From assembly GCA_002344975.1 (NCBI GenBank), contig DDUV01000051.1, positions 54,457 through 98,330 of the forward strand: a stretch of DNA of 43,874 nucleotides. The letters run 5' to 3'. How positions within the stretch are numbered: position 1 is the stretch's first letter; every line of letters begins with the position of its first letter. Positions 25,001 to 33,800 of this stretch are shown here, one piece after another. The stretch comes from Saprospiraceae bacterium UBA2329 (GTDB lineage Bacteria > Bacteroidota > Bacteroidia > Chitinophagales > Saprospiraceae). Made by a program: the position numbers and the translations under genes. Under the pieces are notes generated by a model. That model was not told the origin of the DNA and ran no database searches. It worked only from the letters and a program-made list of their open reading frames with translations.

Positions 25001-26842
25001 CCACAACAATTTGATATCAGTGATGAAACCCTGCGCGGATATACCGAGCAATACCAATATGACGGAGTAGGTAATATTTTAAAAATGCAGCATATTGCCA
25101 ATGGCGGCTCGTGGACGCGTAACTATCAATATGCTACCGATAGCAATCGCCTCATTGCGACCGAAATGGGCAGCAGCTTAAGCTACCCCACTTACAGCGA
25201 TACGCCCACTTTGGCAGACCATTACACTTATGATGTACATGGCAGCATGACGCATATCGGCAATGCAAGTGCCAACCTCATTACCTGGGATTACCGAGAT
25301 ATGATCCAACAATACGATTTGGGCGGTGGTGGATTTGCTTATTATCAATACAGCAGCGACAAACAGCGCAGCCGGAAAGTGATAGAAAAACAAGGCAACA
25401 TCAAAGAAGAACGCTTATACCTGGGTGGCATGGAACGCTATCGCCGTTGGCGCAATGGTGATACCAACCCGGAAGAAGAAATTGAAACATATCATGTTTT
25501 TGAAGGCGAACAGCGCATTTTGATGGTAGAAGATGTGATAAAAACGCCTCCCGACGGTATAAACAAGGAAGGAGTACTTTTCTGCTACCAATACAGCAAC
25601 CATTTGGGTTCTTCCTGTGTGGAGATGGATCAAGATGCAGAGATTATATCTTATGAGGAATACCACCCGTATGGGACTACGGCTTATCATTCCATGAATA
25701 AGGATATTCAGGCGGCGGCCAAGCGGTACCGATATACGGGAATGGAGCGGGATGAGGAGACGGGGTTGGCGTATCATACGGCAAGGTATTATTTGGCGTG
25801 GTTGGGTAGGTGGGGAAGTTGTGATCCGAAATTTATGGTTGATGGAGTAAATATTTTTGTATATGCAAATAATAGTCCAACAAAGAAAATGGACATAGAC
25901 GGGACAAATTGCAACCCAGAAAATCAATCTTGCCCAAATCCTATTATCCCTACTCTAAGGGAAGACCTGCTTCAACAATCTTTACAGGAAGGGGATAGAG
26001 AATGGAATAGTAATTTAGAACTAACTGTTCGGGAGGAATTAGAGCAAAAATCCTTACCAGAAGGTGTAAGAGATTGGCAAGGGCAACAACGTGTTGTTTT
26101 TATCGGAACTTCTCCCCAATCTGGAGACCATTCAACCCCTAGTAGCACTCATTTTACAGACGTTGCTATTGATTTTTTAACTCAAGAACAGCAAACAATA
26201 AATAAAGCAAATCGAGGAGATATAATCACCTTGATTGTATCAAGTAAACTAGATCCACAAGGAAAAAGAATCTTGAAAAATCTTCAAAATGATAGAAAAG
26301 GAATTTTTCGAGGCATTAAAATAGATATAATAGAGATACCTTCAGGAGATGAGGAAGGATTAAAAAGAGTAATTAATAGATTAGGCAATATTAGAAGAGT
26401 TTATTTTTTCGGACACGGGGATGTAAATTGGGGACCACTTTTTGAATATGGCCCAATTGCGCTATCTTTCAAAGCAAATAGGTTTAATGCAAACAATGTG
26501 GTGTTCAGAGCAGAACAATTTACATTTAATGCGAATGCACTGTTTTTAACTTGTAATTCCTTTAAATATGCCATGTCCTTTACTGAAGCTACGGGAGTTT
26601 CTTCAATTGGAATACAAGGAACTACAAAATACGAATCAAATCGACTGGTTGCAGCTCGTTTAACAGACAATTCACCTAATTGGGATGCTATTATATGGCA
26701 ATTTAGGAGGAAAATATGGGAATATATACCACCAATTGATAATAATTGGGATTCGCAAAGTTCAATAAGAGAAGTTTTTTTTCAACTTTCACGTGAGGTT
26801 GTACAAAATCGCACTTTATGGAAACGCTCTGGAACTAATTAA
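19049..26842 (+). CDS. Tc toxin TcB-TcC fusion (SpvB-FG-GAP-RHS) with hypervariable C-terminal cargo
   Basis: This 2597-residue protein fuses TcB and TcC, which together form the hollow cocoon holding the toxic cargo of Tc (ABC) toxins. Order: SpvB/TcB N-terminus (from about residue 25, signature ISLPKGGGAIKGIDEKF, then GLGWDLSFPSILRKTDK); FG-GAP-type propeller (about 465-750, with NGDGQPEI and SGDGLTDIVRI); TcB middle domains; RHS/YD repeats (about 1810-2140, including YDAKGQRLRMRYGNGTTTCY); and the RHS core ending GRWGSCDP, whose Asp residues serve autoproteolysis in known TcC proteins. Hypervariable cargo (about 2286-2597) follows DIDG and is AT-rich. The frame opens at 18977, but MQKGHQ at 19049 removes a basic, non-conserved stretch. 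A 4 x 7-base repeat lies near 19471. No signal peptide is seen, as is usual for Tc proteins. Confidence 0.95.
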   Translation: MQKGHQNTISSGRTERSGETSNARSQEQSSKSIAIDIPQISLPKGGGAIKGIDEKFQVNAANGTASLSLPLPFSPGRNGFMPAISLGYNSGAGNGIFGLGWDLSFPSILRKTDKRLPRYRDTEESDIFMFSGVEDLVPFLTVDDGRWTVDEKTVSGYFIRRYRPRIEGGFSKIERITHPTHGMWWKVTTRDNIATFFGKSPEYRIADPADENRVFQWLPELSFDDKGNCVLYEFKEEDGAGYGDALYDKNRFGDDGMLKFTNRYLKRVYYCPNAPFLPFKPYLLEGQPVPVDVRYYTPNPSGSDDFLMELVLDYGEHGDLPTNAQGTTSVNYAEINPWPIRHDAFSTYRSGFEIRTARLCRRVLMFHHFEELGDEPCLVRSLDMQYRDWDLLSEPEEGKKMEATYLVYAIQRSYVRENDNSYRFKSLPPLEFEYQELCWSRVIHSVAPEDAANAPVGLSSGYQWVDLYNEGIAGILTEQGNGWFYKENLGDGHFTLAKPVIPKPSFLGLSNGVLQIQDLAADGRKQVVVNSRGLNGYFELTDENNWESFQAFAQIPNLNLRDPNTRLLDLNGDGQPEIVVTEENVFTWYASAGTLGYDAPELAPKPYDEEQGPAIVFADSTQSIFLADMSGDGLTDIVRIRNGNVCYWPNLGYGRFGAKVSMDQSPWFDHPDQFNPAYLQLADISGTGATDIIYLGKNQFLAWLNLSGNAWSKPCDISPFPDTAQPNAVTVTDLLGNGTSCIVWSSPLPAHAREPLRYIDLMSGQKPHILKSYRNNFGKKVEWTYKSSTHYYLEDKKAGKPWITKLPFPVQVVSKVTVTDQWRKSTFANTYSYHHGYYDHTEREFRGFGRVEQVDVEDFGKFVEGNIDSPYITDDKTLYQPPVKTVTWFHTGAFLGRERILSQFREEYFQPKIEDFTELELPEPAIEAENLTADEWREALRACKGMTLRQEVYELDVDALQQGEQRPVKLFSTAFHNCWIRCLQPKGTNQHAVFLVGESEAITYQYELDLRASASESEGDPKVLDPRIAHTLNLKFDAYGQPLQSVAVAYPRIATYETDDKLITEKAKALIREIQGETHIAYTENRYTDGIDGEGYRLPIPCEVLTCELTGFKSGEKSPYFSLKDFLYFRLSKIHQPVPPDGAPDPFLAVIDSGYHERPDPSKEKEQKRLVEHVRILYFSEDLQTPLSLRDSGSLALPYETYKLALTNDLLSAILGEKLPSLQAADEVYGDMLKRVLGEGGYRQFDDEPGLWWVRSGIAGFAKDASDHFYLPECYTDPFGNVTTLTFDKYDLYIRESTDPAKNTVSVTNFDFRVLAPLEMQDINENRSEVYFDTLGMPAAVAVKGKGTEGDNLEGVCSEISDADLIDFFMGEYDPDKARAFLGNATARHLYYFGDESHPACAAGLVREKHVAQLAEGEISPLQAAFEYSDGMGAVLVKKIQAEPENSAEPLRWIATGKTVLNNKGKAVKQYEPYFSTDENEAPNHRFEEPHEQGVTPILYYDAPGRQVRVEMPDGTLSRVEFSPWFTRAFDANDTILESRWLQEIGKIPSDWEYEKELSPNVDAQKRAAFLAILHANTPTETHLDSLGREVLAIAHNYFRRPLNNHFEKTEEKYLTYTHLDTEGKALWIQDARGNIVMRYTLPAAAEADPLQDFCPAYDLAGNLLYQHSMDAGDRWMLPDTAGQPLYAWDVNDHWENGEAIEERRIYHNTYDELRRPKEQYLRINDNPLQLLIEQTIYGEKGPDNAVGRNLRGQIWRHYDPGGLITNQRFDFKGNLLEIQRQMPSDYKANIVDWSMAQLETEVYTLITEYDALNRMSKLYNWHRDKTEAAVYEPKYSERGVLLSEDLTIKGQKTTVVKDITYDAKGQRLRMRYGNGTTTCYHYDPQTFRLIQLRTTKYNTDACERLAKSNLNDLNVYQNLFYTYDPVGNITEIYDDAYKPVFFKGQKVLPQNTYEYDALYQLISATGREHYKLPAPTQRDFDWPPQQFDISDETLRGYTEQYQYDGVGNILKMQHIANGGSWTRNYQYATDSNRLIATEMGSSLSYPTYSDTPTLADHYTYDVHGSMTHIGNASANLITWDYRDMIQQYDLGGGGFAYYQYSSDKQRSRKVIEKQGNIKEERLYLGGMERYRRWRNGDTNPEEEIETYHVFEGEQRILMVEDVIKTPPDGINKEGVLFCYQYSNHLGSSCVEMDQDAEIISYEEYHPYGTTAYHSMNKDIQAAAKRYRYTGMERDEETGLAYHTARYYLAWLGRWGSCDPKFMVDGVNIFVYANNSPTKKMDIDGTNCNPENQSCPNPIIPTLREDLLQQSLQEGDREWNSNLELTVREELEQKSLPEGVRDWQGQQRVVFIGTSPQSGDHSTPSSTHFTDVAIDFLTQEQQTINKANRGDIITLIVSSKLDPQGKRILKNLQNDRKGIFRGIKIDIIEIPSGDEEGLKRVINRLGNIRRVYFFGHGDVNWGPLFEYGPIALSFKANRFNANNVVFRAEQFTFNANALFLTCNSFKYAMSFTEATGVSSIGIQGTTKYESNRLVAARLTDNSPNWDAIIWQFRRKIWEYIPPIDNNWDSQSSIREVFFQLSREVVQNRTLWKRSGTN
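19471..19498 (+). repeat. Heptanucleotide tandem repeat inside the TcB-TcC gene
   Basis: Four copies of a 7-base unit (GGTGGAC, GATGGAC, GGTGGAC, GGTGGAC) lie in the coding frame and encode VDDGRWTVD. As seven is not divisible by three, gain or loss of one unit would shift the frame and cut off nearly the whole toxin. Confidence 0.85.
25955..26077 (+). repeat. Duplicated 17-residue linker at the start of the toxin cargo
   Basis: LREDLLQQSLQEGDREW (25955-26005) and VREELEQKSLPEGVRDW (26027-26077) share 10 of 17 residues and are separated by seven codons. They lie between the RHS core and the putative protease fold and look like an amphipathic helical linker repeated in tandem. Confidence 0.7.
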
Positions 26843-27011
26843 GGCAATTTATAACCACTATGTGGGACTTTACTAAAAAAAGCCCCCTGCTGTTCAAAAG
26901 TGTTCGTCAAAAATAACTAAAAATCAATGTGTACACGCAGCGCCCCCAAGTCAGCACATGACTCTACTACTCGGCAATAGTGCCCGAAAGCAATAAGAAA
27001 AAGTCAATACC

Positions 27012-27050
27012 ATGAAAAACGCAATAAGGAAAAATAAAAATAAACAATGA
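27012..27050 (+). other. Twelve-codon upstream ORF coupled to the EAD gene
   Basis: ATG at 27012 opens a 12-codon frame (MKNAIRKNKNKQ) whose TGA (27048-27050) overlaps the ATG of the next gene as ATGA. It may couple translation or be a chance occurrence in an A-rich leader. Confidence 0.3.
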
Positions 27051-27835
27051 CCACACAACAAATATCCGAACAAGTCCGCCAACTCATCCTCGAAGGAGAG
27101 CTGGACGATGCCGCCAATGCCTTGGTGCAGTTCTTCGACAAGGAATGGATGAGCCGTGGCGACAAGGAGCAGGTGCAACTGTACAACCAGGCGCTCTACC
27201 AGCTCTCGCAACTGAACGAACTGAAGCATCAGGTCTTTGCGGGCATCATCAGCAATGAAGATGCGGATCTGAAGCGGAATAAGATAAGGGCGGTGTTGCT
27301 GGAGGTGAGTGAGGCGCTTGAAACATTTGATCCCACGCGGCCCCAATCCCCGGCTCCGGCGCCTCCAAGCGAGGAGGAGGGATTGCGTCACAAGCGCCGT
27401 ATCGCCATCATCCTGATACTGGGCATTCCACTGAGCATCATGGTGGTGATGCTGGTTTTCGGAGTACAAATGTGTAATTATGTGAAGAACAATATACTAC
27501 CTACAGAAGAAATCACTCAGCAACAGCCGATAACCAGAGAACAACCTGTGACGCCGACTGCTGAAGATGCTTTCCGCGGCTCCCGCTCGGACGAACCGGA
27601 GATGACCGGCTGTTTCGTCAGAACCCGCATGATGACTGGTCTGCTCATGGAGCCCGAAGTGATGGGGCAGCCCTTTATGGAACTGCCCGACAATACCGAA
27701 TACAAAGTACTCGAAGTGAAAAAGAAGACTTGGGCGAGGACAACCCAGTACTTCTTCAAAATCAAACATGAACGCTACGAAGGCTGGGTGAGGCAGGTGG
27801 AGCTGGAGTTTGTGAGTCCGGAGTGTTTGAGGTAA
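27047..27835 (+). CDS. EAD11-like effector-associated domain, TM and SH3-like protein
   Basis: The 262-residue protein has three parts. Residues about 3-92 form a helical domain matching the effector-associated domain EAD11: LILEGELDDAANALVQFF, a Leu-rich middle helix with LNELKHQVFAGIISNED, and RNKIRAVLLEVSEAL. A transmembrane helix follows at about 119-143. The C-terminal part, about 186-260, reads like a bacterial SH3 domain (GLLMEPEVMGQ, NTEYKVLEV, YEGWVRQVELEFV). EADs are death-fold-like adaptor domains that recruit effectors by EAD-EAD contact in bacterial conflict systems. Here it sits between the two giant Tc toxin genes, on the same strand. A role in tethering or triggering the toxin is inference. 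A matching EAD on another protein would be expected elsewhere in the genome. Confidence 0.7.
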   Translation: MTTQQISEQVRQLILEGELDDAANALVQFFDKEWMSRGDKEQVQLYNQALYQLSQLNELKHQVFAGIISNEDADLKRNKIRAVLLEVSEALETFDPTRPQSPAPAPPSEEEGLRHKRRIAIILILGIPLSIMVVMLVFGVQMCNYVKNNILPTEEITQQQPITREQPVTPTAEDAFRGSRSDEPEMTGCFVRTRMMTGLLMEPEVMGQPFMELPDNTEYKVLEVKKKTWARTTQYFFKIKHERYEGWVRQVELEFVSPECLR

Positions 27836-27880
27836 CCAGCCACATGAACCTTTCACCATTCACCGATAAATAATTCAGTC

Positions 27881-30800
27881 ATGCAATTTTCCACCAAATA
27901 TCTCCGCCCCGGCCAAACAAATTTTCAAGTTTGGCAACTGCAGCAACTGCTTCAGCAAAAAGGCTATGCTATTCAGGATTCCCCCGGCAAATTCGGAGAA
28001 ACCACCGCGACGGCCATCCGGGCTTTTCAGGAAGCCCATCAACTGCCTGCGACGGGTAAAATAGATGCCGCTACAGCTGCGCTATTGGACAAGCAATGGC
28101 CGGAGGCTGTCCTGTCGGAAACGGCGGGATTCACCATCCAAGGCAAACTTACCCATGCAGAGAACAAACAGCCTTTGGCTGGCTATACAGTGGAGATATG
28201 GGAAAAGGATAAACAGCGAGACGACTTGCTGGGACGCCTCACCACTACCGACAGCGGCGCCTACCGGCTGGCGTTTTACGGCCATCACTTTATGGACAAT
28301 CCACAGGATTTTCCACCGCAAGTTTTCTTTCGGGTGCTTGATGCTGACGGCATGTTGTTGCTGAATACCCGCGAGGAGACTCAGCAACTGCTACCTGGTA
28401 AACATACGATCCATCTCTCAGTAGATCCCGAAGCCACAGATCAGGCGCCATTATTCCGCGTTTATGGTCGATTGACCGGCGATCGCGCTACTCCTGCAGA
28501 AGGTTTACTCATCAGAGCGTACGACCGACAATTGGGTGGGCAACTGTACCTCTTGGGCGAAGCGAGGACACAGGCAGATGGCTCATACTCCATCTGGTAC
28601 AATCCGGAGCAACTGCCTGCCGGCAAACAGCAGGCCGATCTGGTGCTGACGGTCCACCACAATCCTCAGGAACCTGCTATTTTTCAATCCGACATGGTGG
28701 CAGATGCCGAACCTGTGCAGCAATTCGACATCGCCCTCCCCATGGGGGCATACCGCGGCAAATCCGAATACGAACGCATCACAGAAGGTCTGAAGCGGCA
28801 GTTCCCCGCCTTCGAATTCACTTCTACGCTTCAACCCAAAACCGGTGCGCCTGTCAAACCGCTCTCGCTCCCCCTTTCGCAGGATGTACAACTTCTGTCC
28901 CGCAAGATGAAACGTCCGAAGCAGGAACTCGATCATTTTTTTCGGGCTGCACAACTGGCCCAAACCCAAGGGATTGCACCGGAAATATGCTACGGCTTGT
29001 GCCGGCAAGGCAAACCCGCAGATTTGAAAGAATACGCCCACGAAGACGTAGAAAGCCTGACCCGTGTGCTACGCAAGGCGGTTGCGGACAATCAGATCAA
29101 AGCAGACATACAGAAGCTGCCGGAAATCGCGGAGGCAATGGTGGATAAGGCGATTGATTTGGTGTATGACAAGAATCATGCTTTTACCCGCCTTGTACGT
29201 ATGGAAGGATATGCCTCCAAACAGCGCTTGCCGGAGAAAAAATTGTCTGATTTCATTCGCTTGTACGTTAAAACGAAAGATAAATCGCCCGTTTTTTGGA
29301 GTCAATTACCAGAGAAACTTCAAATCTCCGTTGAAGCAACTGAAAATCTGAAATTCACACTTCAACTGAATGACATCACACGAGCGCACCTGCCGCTGAT
29401 TACCGCCATTCAGCGAAAAGGCAAACGTTCGCTTCGCAGCCTGGTGGGTTTCAACTGGCAAGCATTGGTGGACGATAAACAAATCGGCGTGCCATCCGGG
29501 ATTGAGGGAGATACGTCTCCAGTGCAGATGGCTACATACATCCGCATGCTGGAGGAAGCCGTAGAACGTGCATACCCGACCGCGGTCTTTGCCGACTACC
29601 TTAAGAAAAACGGTAACGGCTTACCCGGCCAAGCCGACCTGAACAGGTTTTTCAAACAGTTCCCGGATTACGATTTTCGCAATAGCCATATCCGGCGTTT
29701 TGTGAGGGAACAGGAGCCTGTGATAGACCAGATCGGCCTGAAGGACAAAGACGATTGCATAGCCCGACTGTTCCAGTTGCAGCGACTTTTTAATATCACC
29801 CCGGAAACCCGGAAGTTTGAAACCATCCCGCTTTTACTGCAGCATCGCATTGATTCTGCGCACAACGTCAAGCGTATGGGCCGAAGCGCTTTTGTGCGCG
29901 ATTATGTTTTGTGGCGAAGCGACGGGCCTGCTGAGGAAACCCAAAAGGTGGCCCGGGAAATTTACCGCCGGGCCAGTCGTATCGCCATGGGTACCCTGGC
30001 GGTTTATGGCAAGTATGGGCAGGCATTCAACAATATTTCCATGTACGGGCTCCCTGCTTTGACTCCACCCAAAACAAATGGGCAGACAATTGGCATTAGT
30101 AATTTGCCTAACCAATCGAAAGCCATTGTACCCGAATGGGAAGAATTATTCGGCGCCCTTGATTACTGGCAATGCTCCGAAGGTCAATCAGCATACAGCC
30201 CGGCAGCGTATTTGGCAGATTTATTGATTTTTCTGGAGAATGCTTCGCCTGGAGGCGCGGCAAGAGCCATATTGGAAGAACGCAGACCCGATATATTTAA
30301 CTTGTTGTTGAATGGGGAGAATGCATTTACGGAGATACCCTATATTGATCTTGTAATTGAAGTTACTGAGGGAGCCGTTTTTAATCTGACAGTACCTTGG
30401 GGATCTAGAATATATGATCCAAATCAATCAATTGCAGATGGGCTGCTAAAGGGTGAAATAGTAAAAGAGTTCAGAGAGGTCATTGCTAATGCATCTGGAG
30501 TTGATCTTCAAGCTAACGCAGTTGTTAAAAAGGATAGTGAAAGACCTAATATTTGGCGTATCGTTGATGCGAACCAGGTGGTGAAAGTGATCCAGGAAGA
30601 CAATTCTTTCTGCTTTCGCTCTTATATGCAAACCACATCCACGGGAAGCGGTTCATCGCAAGTCACTCCCAATGTATATGTATATGAAAAACTGAGGGAA
30701 GAGGAAGAGAACTATCCATGGAACCTGCCCTTTGACTTATGGGGAGAATCGGCTCGTGTGTATTTGAATTACCTCGGCGTACCACGCTATCGCCTGATGG

Positions 30801-33800
30801 AGCTTTTCAGGAAACCGGAAAGCGAATGTGATAATTTTGAGATAGCAATAGAATATCTCGGCATGTCGCAAAAGGAAGGGGAACTAATCACCTCTATAAC
30901 GGAACATCAAGTGCATGGTACAGGCTCTATGCGTCCATTTGAAAATGGAGTGCCATCAGGTATTAAGGTAGACGATTTTTTGGTCAAAATGAATTTATCT
31001 TACGATGAGTTGATAAAATTGTTGAAAACCAATTTTATTAACCCTCCTGGTCGAAATATTGCTATACAATATGCGACTGTGAATGAACGTGAGATGCCGG
31101 ACCTCTCTATGGCTACATTTTCAAGAATGCCCCTACTGGCGGCCCGTTTACTTCAATGTTTTAAACGTCTTCATGAGCGCCTTCCTTGGTCTATAGTTGA
31201 GTTAGATAAGGTAATTCATTTATACGAAAGCCCAGTATTGACTGAAGAGTTATTGATCAATATTGCCTTTATCCGACGAATTCAGGAATTATTTAAAGTG
31301 CCCGTACTAACCCTGATGTCTTGGTGGACTGCTTTGGACACTCTTGAATATGAAGGGGAGGTTTCGCTGTACGACCAATTATTCCTGTTGCCGCTCCAAA
31401 AAAATGCACAGGTACAAGCAAAAGTGAGAGAGGCATTTGCTAAAGCGAAAGAGAATAAACCAATAGCTTCCCTCCTCGCATTGGACATAGAGGCGAATAT
31501 TGACAATAAGCCCTATCTCTACCTTCCAACAATTCAAGGTGTGTTGGGGATCAGCCTAGAAGATCTCCTCGACATAATCGGGCGTGAAGAAACTTTTCTG
31601 GAAAAAAGTGAAGATAAAAAGCCATTGCTCAGCTTGAATAACCTTTCCTATTTGTATGCCATTGCCACATTCTGTAAAGCTACAGGGCTAAAAATCAGAG
31701 AATATTATGTCTTGCAACAGTTTACAGGCAATGGGCCGGAGCACTTGCCGGCTCCAATTAACAAGCCGAACATACCAGTTCGCATTACACCAAAAGACAC
31801 CTACGAATTCCTCAAACAACTGGACTTCCTGCGTCAGTCTAAAATATCCATTGAAGAATTGGGCTACTACCTGCGCCATCAAATAGAGCCGCGTTCTACA
31901 TTGCCGCCAATGGATAAAACCATTCAGGTATTCCTGACAGAAGTGCAGACAGAAGCCAAGAAAATTCTCGCAGAAAATAATCCGGCGCCGGTTTCAGCGG
32001 AAGAGGCCCTACAAACAGAACTGAAGCTGTGTCGAAACCTGTTTCATAGCCCGGCAGGAGAATTAGATTTGACATCACTGCTGAATATTGTATTGGGAAA
32101 ATCGAACCTGCCGTTTGCCGAACAAGAGGCTCAACTCAACAGATACCCTCAACTCTTCCCGATACCGGAGTCCCATTATGCATTGGTGGATAGAGGATTG
32201 TTGAGAGGTAAGGACGAACGCAGAAGATATGTATTAGAACAGTTGCCTTTAGCAAAAGATGACCTTGAAGGCTATCTAAAAACACTGCCTTTAGATGATA
32301 GCGAATTTGCGATTTGTGAAACGATCATTTGGGGGATAGAGGATTCTTCCTTGCCATATCCTGATAGGGAACGATTTATCCGGAGTTATTCAGCAGATTC
32401 CCTTGAAAAACCAAAAGCTATTTTCAGCAGCGGAGAAGAAGCCTGTGCCAGATTGGTTGATCGAGGCTGGCTCCTAAGTATCCCTGAACGGGTATTATTT
32501 ATGTTCAAACAATGGGGAAGCCCGCTGGTTTCTGAACAACCTGACATTTTCCCAGACGAGCGACAAGAAGAAGACTATTTACAAAAGCTTCAAAAAAGAC
32601 TGGCTCAATTTCAATGGCAACATAAAACCGATCAGGATATCTGTTTCAAAATTATTATTAAAAAAAGCAGGCTTTCCTACCAACAACAACATGAATTTAT
32701 AAAAAGGTACGACAAAATCGTATTCTGGGACAGCCAGTTAGCCTGTGAGAAATTGGTTGATCGTGGCTTGCTTTCCAATGACTCACCTGAAAAACGGGAG
32801 AAATTTGTGAGCGAGCAATGGCCGTTTGGCATGCACCCCGAACCAAACATCTCGCTTTGGGAAAAACTCAAAAAAATTATACCCATCAAAAAGGGCGGAC
32901 TTGAAAAATGTGTAGCCATTATCGAAGGTTCAAGCCGAATCGATTTTAGATTACAGGAAGCCTATATACGCCGCAATCCGGAGGTATTTACCCGACCAGA
33001 TAAGGCTGTGTATAAACTGATAAATCGCGGTTTATTGACCTCCCTCGATGCAAGGGTAAATTGTGTGAATATTTTTTCAGTTGATCCCAGCCAAAGACAG
33101 GCACTGGATAACGTACTCTGCGCCTTGCAAAATAAACTCAGAGAATTATTCGGAAATACAGGCACTGAGTATGAGGATAAGGCTCAGCAGGCACTGAGTA
33201 TTGTCGCCGGTACCAGCGAACTATCGGAAGATGAAAAAGAGACGTTTATTCACGACAATTTCGGTCTTTTTATGGATGCGACGGAAGCCAGGTCCAGGTT
33301 CATTGATACCGACTCGGCATCTGGCAATTTCTTCCAAGACGTCCATTTCCTTTGGCGTATTCTGCTGTTGAAACCATATCTGATCAAGAAGTTTTCGGAA
33401 ACTTTCGATCTCCCCCCCGCGGCCACTCAACCCTTGTTGGAAAAATACATCACCATACCTTACAACAGTTACCGAATAAACAAAGTATTTGATGATCAGG
33501 ATTACGCGGCGCTATGGAATCGGCACCATGCAAAACGCCCGGACGCCGATATGTACCACTTGGACTTGGAAACAATTATTTGCGATAGTGCGCCGGCCCA
33601 GCAGAAAGAATATTATTTGAACTTCGGATCGGCTCCCGGGAAAAAGCAATTCTTTCCATTGCAGCCATCCACCATTACCCTTGAGGTAGGTCAAACTGCG
33701 CGTTTGGAAACCAGGGCTCGCTTTTACCGCAATCTCAATATTTCACTCTGGAGCACGCCGGAACACTCTGGTTCTGAAGAAATGGGCGCTTACAGCTTGC

